A DNA stretch of 64,000 nt from NCBI RefSeq assembly GCF_964340395.1, contig NC_135561.1, positions 22,130,986 to 22,194,985 on the forward strand, written 5' to 3'. How positions within the stretch are numbered: the first letter of the stretch is position 1; every line of letters begins with the position of its first letter. A program made the position numbers and the translations under genes. Shown here in pieces: positions 1 through 13,400 of this stretch. Origin of the DNA: Glandiceps talaboti (taxonomy: Eukaryota; Hemichordata; Enteropneusta; Spengelidae). The notes beneath the pieces are model-generated. The model ran no database searches. It was not told the origin of the DNA and saw nothing but the letters and a program-made list of their open reading frames with translations.

Positions 1-651
1 TATATATATCTCAGATCGTTCAGCTAGCCTGGCAGTTCGTCGTATATATATCTCAGATCGTTCAGCTAGCCTGGCAGTTCGTCGTATATATATATATCTC
101 AGATCGTTCAGCTAGCCTGGCAGTTCGTCGTATATATATATATCTCAGATCGTTCAGCTAGCCTGGCAGTTCGTCGTATATATATATATCTCAGATCGTT
201 CAGCTAGCCTGGCAGTTCGTCGTATATATATCTCTCAGATCGTCCAGCTAGCCTGGCAGTTCGTCGTATATATATATCTCAGATCGTTCTGCTAGCCTGG
301 CAGTTCGTCGTATATATATCTCAGATCGTTCAGCTAGCCTGGCAGTTCGTCGTATATATATCTCAGATCGTTCAGCTAGCCTGGCAGTTCGTCGTATATA
401 TATCTCAGATCGTTCAGCTAGCCTGGCAGTTCGTCGTATATATATCTCAGATCGTTCAGCTAGCTTGGCAGTTCGTCGTATATATATCTCAGATCGTTCA
501 GCTAGCCTGGCAGTTCGTCGTATATATATATCTCAGATCGTTCAGCTAGCTTGGCAGTTCGTCGTATATATATATCTCAGATCGTTCAGCTAGCCTGGCA
601 GTTCGTCGTATATATATCTCAGATCGTTCAGCTAGCCTGGCAGTTCGTCAA
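1..651. repeat. Minisatellite upstream of the mesh-like gene, about 15 copies of a 42-46 bp unit
   Basis: The unit consists of a (TA)n tract of variable length, then CTCAGATCGTTCAGCTAG, then CCTGGCAGTTCGTC. About 15 copies are seen and the array is cut by the left window edge. Copies differ mainly in TA number and by rare substitutions (CGTCCAG, CGTTCTG, GCTTGG). No coding potential is claimed. Confidence 0.95.
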
Positions 652-1270
652 GGCGATTCTGTACTTTAGCTTGTTGCGCCTTTTAATGCAATGCGTAGTG
701 ATGTAAATATGGACTACTAAACTACTAATACATAATTTGTATTCGTTTACAGTGTAATATTTGACAGACATATTTCCCACATTAGACATATTTAGTATGA
801 GATACATTCCTGAATTGCTAAGATTGCCATTTAGTAGTTATTTATTTATTTATTTGTTTGTTTATTTGTTTGTTTTGAATTTCTTGCATTTAATCTACGG
901 CCACATGACGTCACTATTAGCATAGCCATGTAAAGTGATGACTTTCCCACGCACCAATAATGGAATGTTCCATTTACCACATGGGGAAAATAGTGTCGTT
1001 TAAACATACCGTTTTCCTAGAAAATGGATTGGTCCGACTCCTGTCTGCATTTAAATAGAATTCGATTTCTACCTGTATTTGAATAGTTTGGTCTACTTTC
1101 TACCTGTATTTAAATAGTTTGGTCGGATATTTACCCTGGAATGTCTACATGTATGTCAGTTTCTTTATACCAGCATCAAAACGTAACATCTACGGTGGGG
1201 AGAAGTTATCTGAGAACCAGTTAACATCAGATATTATAGATCGTGTCAGTGGAGTATCGTGATAAGAATA
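652..1270 (+). other. 5' flank and probable 5' UTR of the mesh-like gene
   Basis: No gene is visible here. A TTTA/TTTG microsatellite lies at about 838-880. A decayed tandem motif (TACCTGTATTTGAATAG and variants) occurs at about 1030-1130. A TATA-like stretch, CTTTATACC, is at about 1163, but I cannot place the transcription start. An in-frame TGA at 1211-1213 precedes the start codon, and the ATG at 1271 has A at -3, so 1271 is the first usable in-frame start. Confidence 0.4.
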
Positions 1271-1340
1271 ATGTTTTTTTATAGAGGCTGGTTAACACCA
1301 CTGATTCTGGCAATGGTGACAGTCACTGTGTATCCGCAAG
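1271..1340 (+). CDS. mesh: mesh-like exon 1: start codon and signal peptide
   Basis: Residues 1-23, beginning [18 protein letters not shown]. This is a short positively charged start followed by a hydrophobic core, typical of a secretory signal peptide, with cleavage probably near residues 19-22. The exon ends CAAG|GTAAAG in phase 1. It is too short for ordinary ORF detection and was found by looking upstream of exon 2 for a phase-compatible signal peptide. Confidence 0.85.
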
Positions 1341-4300
1341 GTAAAGTAATTTAATTTCTTTGTCCAATTCAACACTTAACCATTTACAAGGTATTCAGTT
1401 AATTATCTGTAATTATTATTATTACTTTACTAAGGTATTTATTATTTACTTTATTTCAGACAAAAATATCCATATACTGAATAAAGAAAAGAATAATATA
1501 TAGAATAGAGGAACTTAAAAATCATCTTACACCAAAACATTCAACTGCATACTCTGAGACGAAATCACATTAGCATACACAATGTATATAAGCTTTGTAC
1601 AATCCACTTGTCTAGTTGCAATACGGTATCATTACGATTTACACCTTTAGTGAGAAACCAGGTTGACATCCCGACTAACAATTCATTAACATTTACTCTG
1701 AGTAACTTTACTTTTATAATTATGACATTGTTTGAAATTTGTAGAATGTCACGTGACGGCATTATATCACATTGCTGAGATGTATCAATGGTACGATAGA
1801 ATGAAGTAATGTATTTTGGGTTTGGGTGGGAGACAACAGTTCTGCCCCCCCCCCCCCCATAGTTTGATTTCCTACTTGTGAATATCTAAAAGAAAAGAAA
1901 AATCATACAGCATATAATTGTAATTGTGTATACAGAACAGTAGAAGATGATAGTCACTGATCACTTTCTAAATAACAATTCATACATGTAGTTATAAGTT
2001 GGCTATATAACTGTCAGTATAGGGAAAATCATAGCTATGACTATTAATCTGATTTCTGGATAACGTCTGTCATTGTCATTTCAAAATGTCATTATCAATT
2101 TTTTTTACATTAATATTCATAGATATGGCGTCATCGATCGCACGCAGTGATGAGTCGACAGATTACCACCGTGTATACATACAAAAATGAAAATATAACG
2201 ACGTCATTTATTTCGATGTAACAGGCTAGTCGTCCTATTTCGTATACATTATCAGGGGATGCTAATGTATGTTCGTCATCGCTTGATATATCAATTATAG
2301 CGTTTAGTACACATGGCTGTTTTCAAGTTTTTTGTCAGCTGGCAATTTCCAATTACAAACAAGATTTGATAACAATGTGAAATTAGTTTTAGCAAACAAC
2401 AAAGTGCCATAAAATGATAAACTTGCGATATTTGCATAGTTACGTAGAAAATATTTATGACAACGTTTAGGATACAGTCACGTGATGTTGCCTAGCAATG
2501 CTTGGAATCTGATAACCACAAAATGTACCAGGGCGTGACATGTACACAATATTTTATCATAAACACAATACATTCCAAATAGACGATTCGGAGCAATTAA
2601 TCTTAAAGTTTGTATTACCCATAGTCAATTTGCCGAGGATAGGTTTTGAAACATTGAAATATAAATCGTATAGAGCAGACGTGAATTTGTTGGGTTTTTA
2701 AAAAAAAAGAAATTCCCACATTTGGGCCCCGAGCCTGATCCAAACAATAAATAAAATAAAAATAAATGTAATATAAATATATCAAGCTATTTTTATGTAC
2801 CGTTCTAGAAACCGACAACTCACGCTGTGTAGTTAGCGAGGTGCCGGGTATGGCGTTATCCCGCAATGTTATCTCGTCTAGGATTCGGTTCTGACATTTC
2901 TAGGAGTCTTTCACTCAGCTCAGCGCAATCTAGGGACAAAGTCAACGAGTCAAGGGCACTACAATATATTGTATCAAACTCGAGTCCTGACTTACTTCGT
3001 CGAGAAAAAGCACGACTAGATAGATGTTATTCTACGGTTTCAGTTATGGTACTAAATAGTTCTACGAATTATCTAAAATACACCCAATTACATTTACTAG
3101 TATACGGTTCATACTTCAAGACAAGCTTATGAACCAGTCTGTTTCTCCGGCCAGGGGGAGTCGGTGGAATTTTCCATCGGGCCGACGAAAAGTCACATAT
3201 ATACCCCTATCTGTAAAATCAAAAACAGGCTGACTCCCTATCGCTTAATTCTAACCCCCTCCACCTCCCCATATATCATATTCACATGACAGGTATGTTT
3301 TGATTGTGACTCAACATGGACTGTTTGAATGTCTTTATAAGACTTTATAAGATCCCAGGATAGTATCCTCATATAATTATTCACAGGGTAAATATATTCA
3401 AAAAGAGTTTACTAGCAACTTGACAGTGAAAGTAGGGAATATATTGAGATGAGAAATATACACTTCGCATGGGGATGTAAGAGTCTCCCTAGAAGCTCTG
3501 GGGGTATTTTGACACTTAAAGCAAATAGTTAGGCCATTCAGACACTTTTGGGCAATAATTTTTACAAGACAACACTAATGTAATGAAGTGTAATCATCAT
3601 CTTGACAGTAAAAGGTAGGGGAAGAGCTTGAGATGGGAATATGTACACCTCTCATGGGGGGGGGGGGGGGGGGTCCTTGAGTCTCCCTCTAGAAGCCCTT
3701 GAGGGTTTTTTCACTTACAAGCCATTTTTAGGCATCCTTTCAGTCAATAACCCGAGGCTCCAAGCTGTACAAGACAATACGTACCATCCAATGTCAGAAA
3801 CTATACCTTATAACTTACATAGGGTTCAAATATGTTCTTACAAAGTTAAATCGCATTATATTATTACCGGTGACTTTACAATATCTGCAATAGTAATGCC
3901 GCTATGTCACATGGGAAACTCATTTAAAATTCACGTTAACTTTAGCTTTTTAAAGCTGTGAAATATTATCTCAAAGACCTAGAACCCCTAGGACTCCCTC
4001 ACCCCCACAGGTCACTCATGCATTCACCCAACAATCACACCAACTGTGATGATGTAAGTCAACTTTAGGTGGTCATACCTAATCTGATGAGATGTGGTGA
4101 TTTGTAGTGTCCATAACATTTAGTGTCCGAATTTGAGAGTGTATTAATCCCTTCATGCTGAAGAGTAGAACAATTTTAGATCAACTTCTTTTATAAACTA
4201 TGAAGATTGCCATTTCGAAACCTTCAAGTTAACTTTTACCCCAAAGTGCAATATACATGTAAGTGAAGCATTGATTGTGAAACAGCCAATAATTTACATG

Positions 4301-5008
4301 ACATGTTCTGTATATGTAACTAGGTAATATGTGTATATGTATATGTATAGTTATGTTTCAACAAGGTTGTACATGTATGTCATTCTAGAAATGGATTTTT
4401 ATCTTCCATCACAATCCGAAACACAATGACCTCCCATCCACAATTTTCAAAACAGGGTGACCCCTTCCAATACACCCCCAGGCGGCCGAAGAAACTGACC
4501 AGTTCCTTACCGTAAGTGTGCATGACATAGTAAATGTCTGTTCCGACCATGGACCACAGGTTAGCTGAGAGATGTAGACTTGTCGTTGACTGTTAATACT
4601 AGATTACAAAGCCAGCAATGAGTCTCAAGGCTTATAACTAAATAGACAAGAACTGTTTTATACCAAATAACTATTGCGTCTACAATGTTGTAACACTTCA
4701 ATTATTTTATATGATGATTCGGTCTTCGTTGAAATACAGTCAAAATATGCCTTGCTTGCTAGCTAAATTGAAATTCTGGTACTAAGATGCTATTTTAAAG
4801 GAGCACAGGGTGAGTTGATATGTTTTGGGGATGTATTTGTCCTGCGTAATAAAAGGTACTCACAGTATTTAATTTTACTTACTGATGTACAGTAATATTT
4901 ATATTTATATTTAACCACCACTTACAAATGACTTCATTAGTTACACCAACAGTGTCTTTACCAAACCAATAAACATAACAGATTGTTTATATTTGTCTCT
5001 GTGTGTAT

Positions 5009-5085
<77 letters not shown>

Positions 5086-8000
5086 ACCAAAATAACTGAA
5101 TGATGTGAACAAATAATGTTTATTAAAAACAATATAAAAATCAGTAATGAAAAATCCTAATTTCACAAAAAAGTAGATGTATGAACTTCTTTCATCTAAA
5201 TTGATCGAATTGTACATATCGTTTAAAAAAAATGAAAATTCATAAGAATGTACAGGGAGACAAAAGAAACCAAAAAACCCAAGCCTTTATAAAAGTAAAC
5301 ATTAAAATACAATATTTACATGATAATATGAAATTGAAATTAAAATAACATGTACATGCATATTTATTCATATATTGCAGGCCCACTGTACACTGTCAAA
5401 ACAATGCACACAGGTTATTATAGCTGCTCCCTCAAAAATATAAACATAGTACTAAATAATACATGTATACACATGTATAGGTACAAGTAAATGTACCGTA
5501 TCATATATAAGTATTTTTTTCAAAACCATATTTTTATTTCCTCATGCATGTTAAGTTTGTTTTGTATGTTTATTTTATATTTTTTATATATTAATTAATT
5601 AATTAATTAATTAATTTATAATGTGGTGACTGGGTTTCTTGTGATATATGTTCAAGCAAACAAAGCATAAAACAAAAACAAACACAGCAAGGTTTTAAAG
5701 TCCCCAACTGTCTGGGTCATCAGTTGCTATATTTAGAGCCCCCCCAAAATATATCTGGTTCTGGTCAGCGCGCGCGTGCCCTGAATACCCTCGCGTCAAT
5801 CCTTTTTTTCCGATAATTTTTGCTTTCCCGTTCCTTATTTATTCCTGATATCAGGAGAACAAGCAGCTGAAATCTACCCTACATGCCAAGACTGCTTAAA
5901 TACAAAGCCTAAACTGCTTTGAAGAAAAGGGAAGTTTTTCAAGAAATAAATATGATAGAACAGAGTATGTAAACTTTAGTAAAGTGTAAAAAAAATGTGT
6001 ATTTACTAATTTGAAAATTAGTAAATACACATACACGCCCCCCCCCCATATACTTACCTGCATCAATGTAGTAATACCCTGCCAATATGTAAAATGACTG
6101 AATTTGTTTCAGTAGCTGTATTTAACCACAAATAAGATTATTTTCCATCTGTCAGACCAACTCAACAAGTAGAACTTAGTTGAAGTAGTGTCTTGTGGTT
6201 TATGTATCATGTAACCGGCCCAGTTACAAGATGCAACTCAAATTGCAACAAATTTATATACAAGTTGTATAAAAATTGCCTACATTGTCTCCCCATAAAA
6301 AAGTATCCATGGTAACATTTCTACACGGTTCAATCAAAGAGGTGTTCTATTTCTATTTTTGCACCCAAAATCAATATCATCTACCCTCACAGTGAGTGCT
6401 GTGCCTATTGCTCTAAGCAGAGTTAGCTAGCTAACTAGAGATACTGGATGCCATGGTCAATGGATGAAAAGACCGGGATGAACATGTACTGATGGTAGCA
6501 TAATGAGTTATATTTAAAGAGCAGTTCTTTCCTGTCACATTTTACAAACCTGTTCTTAGGGGAGGGTCATATTTTCCATTACAATATTTGGGGAGGGTCA
6601 CATTTTACAATCCGTAGTTTTGTGACCAAATTGAATATTCAATTATTGTCAATTTGTTTTGTGTGTTTTGAGATGTAAACGTGAAATGAGCACTCAACGA
6701 GTACTTCATTTACATGCCAAAATACAAAAATAAAAATACACATATTGTAAGAAATTGTTTAATAAAACGATACATTTTGTTGAGTGTACCATCTCACCTT
6801 ATCACCCACACTGTCCGTGAATGACAATTTTGAAAATTTTCGCGGCTACGAGATCTCGGCAAATGTACCGCGTGATCAACGACCTTCGTTTTCAAAACTG
6901 AAGGCTCCCTAAGGTTTATATGAAAATGTAAACTTTTTATATAGCTTTACGTTTGTTACCTTGATCAAATCATGGAGCTATTAGTAAGTGATCACATTGT
7001 AATGGGATTAGATCCAGTGTTGATTAGGTAAGTCAAATGTTTACTTATTTCATTAACGTTTTTTTTTCAGAATTATATCCCTATGGAGAACAATTTGGTG
7101 ATAGTACACTACCAAAAGTTAACGATGGTGCTTCCCCTGAACTGTCAGTGTCTCTAGGATTTCCGTACTATGGAGTTACATACTATTCTCTATATGTGAG
7201 TACTTTCATTTATTTGTTTCTAATTCTAGGGAGGAGAAACCCTACTGCCCACAGTGAACTGGGGTTGTTGGTGGCTGAGCGGTTAGCTCGTACGCCTCTT
7301 ACCTCTGCAGCCTGGGTTCGAATACGCCAGGTGTCGGCTGGGTTTGATTAACAATTATTTTTAACCAGGTCTGTATTTTTAAAAAAATTTATAAAGAAGG
7401 GTGATGCTCAGTTTGATCCTGCCGAACAATGCAGGTTTCCCCCGGGTACTCCTGCTCCTTCAACACTAGGGCACTGCTCTTGTGGAGACTATTCAACAAA
7501 GTTCTGAATTTATTTGTATGAATAAAGTTTATTAATACCACAGTAGTAGTAGTACATACTGTGTACTCGGGTACTGGTACTGGTAGGAATTTGTGAAATG
7601 TCTGTCTGTGTACTGGTACTGGTACTGATAGGAATTTGTGAAGTGTTTGTCTGTCTGTCTGTCTGTCTGTGTACTGGTACTGGTACTGGTACTGGTACTG
7701 ATAGGAATTTGTGAAGTGTCTGTCTGTGTACTAGTACTGGTACTGATAGGAATTTGTGAAATGTCTGTCTGTGTACTGGTACTGGTACTGATAGGAATTT
7801 GTGAAGTGTTTGTCTGTGTACTGGTACTGGTAGTGATAGAAATTTGTGAAGTGTTTGTCTGTGTCTGTGTACTGGTACTGGTAGTGATAGGAATTTGTGA
7901 AGTGTCTGTCTGTGTACTGGTACTGGTAGTGATAGGAATTTGTGAAGTGTTTGTCTGTGTACTGGTACTGGTAGTGATAGGAATTTGTGAAGTGTCTGTC

Positions 8001-8330
8001 TGTGTACTGGCACTCATGGTACTGATAGGAATTTGTGAAGTGTCTGTCTGTGTACTAGTACTGATACTGATAGGAATTTGTGAAGTGTCTGTCTGTGTAC
8101 TGGTACTGGTACTGATAGGAATTTGTGAAGTGTTTGTCTGTGTACTGGTACTGGTAGTGATAGGAATTTGTGAAGTGTTTGTCTGTGTACTGGTACTGGT
8201 AGTGATAGGAATTTGTGAAGTGTCTGTCTGTGTACTGGTACTGGTAGTGATAGGAATTTGTGAAGTGTTTGTCTGTCTGTCTGTGTACTGGCACTGGTAC
8301 TGGTACTGGTACTGATAGGAATTTGTGAAG

Positions 8331-8393
<63 letters not shown>

Positions 8394-9523
8394 GTACTGG
8401 CACTGGTACTGATAGGAATTTGTGAAGTGTCTGTCATTTTATCTACTTAAATCTATTAGGTATACATTTTATCTACTAGAGTCTATTAGGTATACATTTT
8501 ATCTACTAAAGTCTATTAGATATACATTTTATCTACTAGAGTCTATTAGGTATACATTTTATCTACTAAAGTCTATTAGGTATACATTTTATCTACTAAA
8601 GTCTATTAGGTATACATTTTATCTACTAAAGTCTATTAGGTAGACATTTTATCTACTAAAGTCTATTAGGTATACATTTTATCTACTAAAGTCTATTAGA
8701 TATACATTTTATCTACTAGAGTCTATTAGGTATACATTTTATCTGCTGAAGTCTATTAGGTATACATTTTATCTACTAGAGTCTATTAGGTATACATTTT
8801 ATCTGCTGAAGTCTATTAGGTATACATTTTATCTACTAGAGTCTATTAGGTATACATTTTATCTACTAGAGTCTATTAGGTATACATTTTATCTACTAGA
8901 GTCTATTAGGTATACATTTTATCTACTAGAGTCTATTAGGTATACATTTTATCTACTAGAGTCTATTAGGTATACATTTTATCTACTAAAGTCTATTAGG
9001 TATACATTTTATCTACTAGAGTCTATTAGGTATACATTTTATCTACTAAAGTCTATTAGGTATACATTTTATCTACTAAAGTCTATTAGGTATACATTTT
9101 ATCTACTAGAGTCTATTAGGTATACATTTTATCTACTAAAGTCTATTAGGTATACATTTTATCTACTAAAGTCTATTAGGTATACATTTTATCTACTAAA
9201 GTCTATTAGGTATACATTTTATCTACTAAAGTCTATTAGGTATACATTTTATCTACTAAAGTCTATTAGGTATACATTTTATCTACTAGAGTCTATTAGG
9301 TATACATTTTATCTGCTGAAGTCTATTAGGTATACATTTTATCTACTAAAGTCTATTAGGTATACATTTTATCTACTAGAGTCTATTAGTTATACATTTT
9401 ATCTACTAGAGTCTATTAGGTATACATTTTGTCTGTTAGCAACTGAGCTGTAGGTTTGTTAGTGCTATGGACATGGTAAAGGTTTCTGTTAGTCAGTGTG
9501 TCTATCTGTCAATTGTCCCTCTT

Positions 9524-9570
<47 letters not shown>

Positions 9571-10429
9571 GCCTGCCTGCCTGCCTGCCTGCCTGTCTGT
9601 CTGTCTGTCTGTCTGTCTGTCTCCATGTAAGTATGTATGTAAATAACTTAAAGTATTATATATGATGACCATATCACTGTCAGTGTCCATTTAGTCAACA
9701 TCACCTATATGCAATTAGACTTTAACAAGTTGGTTTAAAAAAATAGACAATATTATGTATTAACTCAAAGACAGTAGTATGCAAACTGGTCTGAAAATTG
9801 GTTTGGATTATGGCACCGGATATGAAGAATTGTTGAAAGACAGTCTGTAAGGTATGCCTGGGCATGCCATGACAAGGGCGCCCTCACACATCAGTCAACT
9901 CCTTTTATGTTGGAAAAGAGGATGCTGGTGAGGGTGGAGTGATATGAGACATCTTTCAGACTATCAAAGTCATTAAGATACCTATTTTAGATATGCAAAT
10001 TAGGAGTAAGAATGATGGTTTATGGTCTGTATGTATGAATGAGAATGTAGACACAATTACATATTTTCAAACTCTTTAAAGTGTGATCTGCTGCTGGTAT
10101 CCTAAGGACTACCTGAATCTGTATGTCTGTCAGGCTAACTTCATATGTTCATATTGCATTCATGATTATACAGTTACTTTCTATCACATCTACTCATTCT
10201 GTAGATTAATACCAATGGTTTGTTGTCATTCAAGAATGCCATATCAACTTATGATGAAGCAAATCGGATTCCAATAGCTTCGCAGGGAGAGGTAAGTTAC
10301 ATATCTATCTACAATATGTTATATCAACCTATCCTGGTGCTGGTTATATCACTTACTTCTAAATGGTGGCCATAGTTGGTATAAAACTACCATTTTTACC
10401 TCTCCTAAGGGGAGGTTACATTATATACA

Positions 10430-10485
<56 letters not shown>

Positions 10486-13400
10486 CATATATTAATGTAC
10501 ACATGTGATACACATATATTAATGTACACATGTGATACACATATATTAATGTACACATGTGATACACATATATTAATGTACACATGTGATACACATATAT
10601 TAATGTACACATGTGATACACATATATTAATGCACACATGTGATACACATATATTAATGTACACATGTGATACACATATATTAATGTACACATGTGATAC
10701 ACATATATTAATGTACACATGTGATACACATATATTAATGCACACATGTCCTATGAAGTTTGGTTATATAGCTAGGTTTTACTTTTAATGTGTAATTTGA
10801 ATAATTAATGATTTTCATTTATCAGACTATATCTTGAGAATTCATGCTTTAAATTCCATATATTTAGTCAATGCATTAACCATATAACAAAACAAATATC
10901 TTATATCTGATAAAGCCTGTTGGCACAGAATTTTAGTTTTGATGACTTATTTGCATAATTTTACTTTGCCATTTTCTTTCAGGGTTCTGAATACATTTTG
11001 ATAGCTTTGTATTGGTCTGATATAGACTTGACACTTTCAGGCAATGTATACTACAGAATTGATTCAAACCAGCAATTATTAGACCAGATTACTGATGACA
11101 TCAATCAACATTTTGTATCAGAACGAGACTTTGTTGCCACCTGGGCTCTTGTAACCACCTGGGATAAAGTGAAGTACAGGGGATCAACTAGTACTGATGT
11201 AAGTAACCACAAATATAAGTATGATTGGTAGATGTAAGTCAAGGATTATTTTATCTCTTTCAAACCTTGATTATGTTCCAACATTTTGGCAAGTTTATTT
11301 ATGGATAAAATATTGTTGTTTTTGAAATGAATACAGAAAGTTGAATAGCTAGCTCAAAATTCAAATCACCAGTAGATGTACAAAATATATCAATTAACTG
11401 TATCTAGTTGTACTTGTAGTAATCACATGGTTTGACTGTATCTAGTTGTACTTGTAGTAATCAAGTTGTTTAACTGTATCTAGTTGTACTTGTAGTAATC
11501 ACATGGTTTAACTGTATCTAGTTGTACTTGTAGTAATCAAGTGGTTTAACTGTATGTAGTTGTACTTGTAGTAATCACATGGTTTGACTGTATCTAGTTG
11601 TACTTGTAGTAATCAAGTGGTTTAACTGTATCTAGTTGTACTTATAGTAATCAAGTGGTTTAACTGTATCTAGTTGTACTTATAGTAATCACATGGTTTA
11701 ACTATCTAGTTGTACTTGTAGTAATCAAGTTGTTTAATTGTTAAGGAAAATTTTCCTTAACTAATATTTTTTCACAATATCATGGGTTTTTCTTTTTTTT
11801 TCTCGTGTCTTACTCCCCTCTTTTGATCTGTAAACCTTCTTTTTTTTGTTTTTTTGTTCTTCTTTCTGTGCCTGTCTTCTGTTTTTGCGAAATTTTTTTT
11901 TTGAAAAAGTTCAATAAACATAAAAAAGTGGTTTAATTGTATCTTGTAGTAATAAAAATAATAAATAATAATAATTTATTTATAAAGCATCAGTATCCAC
12001 AAAAAATGTGATCAAAGACACTGAAAGCAAATCATACAATACAAATATCAGTTAAAAAGCAGTTTTAAAAAGTAAAGTTTTAACATTCGAGTTAAAAGCA
12101 GATAAGTTAGGTGACTGACGGATGTTGAGTGGGAGATTATTCCAGAGAGTGGGAGCAGCAACACTAAAAGCACGATCACCATATGTCTTAGTACGTGATC
12201 GAATGGGGCAGAGTTTGAACTGATCAGCTGACCTTAAATTACGACGTGGAACATATAGTTTGATCATGTCAGAAAGATAAATTGGTCCAAGCCTATGAAT
12301 GGATTTAAAAATAAGAACTACATAAATTACATGAATCTATTCGAGATGTAATGAATGCATGAACTAATTGGTCAGTAGCAGATTGAGATAAATATTTGCG
12401 AATAAGTGCAATACGACGCAAATTAAAAGTGGCAGAACGGCAGATCTGTCCAATATGTGGCTTTATTGACAGACAAGAGTCAAGAATCACTCCAATGAAT
12501 AAATGGGTGAATGAATAAATGGGTTAAATGTATAAATGGGTGAATGAATGAATGAATGGGTGAATGAATGAATGGGTTAAATGTATAAATGGGTGAATGA
12601 ATAAATGGGTGAATGAATGAATGAATGGGTGAATGTATAAATGGGAGAATGAATAAATGGGTGAATGAATGAATGGGTGAATGAATAAATGAATGAATGA
12701 ATGAATGAATGGGTGAATGAATAAATGGGTGAATGAATAAATGGGTGAATAAATAAATGGGTAAATGAATAAATGGGTGAATGAATAAATGGGTGAATGA
12801 ATAAATGGGTAAATGAATAAATGGGTGAATGAATAAATGGGTGAATGAATGAATGGGTGAATGAATAAATGGGTAAATGGATGAATGAATAAATGGATGA
12901 ATGAATGAATGGGTGAATAAATAAATGGGTGAATGAATAAATGGGTGAATAAATAAATGGGTGAATGAATGAATGGGTGAATGAATAAATAGGTGAATGA
13001 ATAAATGGGTGAATGAATAAATGGGTGAATAAATAAATGGGTGAATGAATAAATGGGTAAATGAATAAATGGGTGAATGAATGAATGGGTGAATGAATAA
13101 ATGGGTAAATGTATAAATGGGTGAATGAATAAATGGGTGAATGAATAAATGGGTGAATGAATAAATGGGCGAATGAATAAATGGATGGATGAATGAATAA
13201 ATGGATGAATGAATGAATGGGTGAATAAATAAATGGGTGAATGAATAAATGGGTGAATAAATAAATGGGTGAATGAATGAATGGGTGAATGAATAAATAG
13301 GTGAATGAATGAATGGGTGAATGAATAAATGGGTGAATGAATAAATGGGTAAATGTATAAATGGGTAAATGTATAAATGGGTAAATGTATAAATGGGTGA

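Larger units (their letters stand above)
1341..7070. other. Intron 1 of the mesh-like gene (no other gene seen)
   Basis: 5.7 kb without a supportable gene. It holds poly-C runs (about 1845-1858, 6040), a GT microsatellite, an ATTA tract at about 5592-5615, a tandem duplication at about 3400-3770 (two copies of a segment containing CTCCCTCTAGAAGC or a close variant), and imperfect inverted motifs near 3131-3160 and 4478-4505 (GTTTCTCCGGCC versus GGCCGAAGAAAC). Small ORFs such as 2866-3132 and 3641-3961 show no family features. Confidence 0.7.

Noticed and set aside
2866-3132. 88-codon ORF in intron 1 as a nested gene
   Set aside because: No domain, signal or splice context; length is compatible with chance.
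7270-7340. Functional tRNA gene
   Set aside because: A and B box-like motifs are present, but the sequence continues into a SINE body and no complete acceptor stem is evident.
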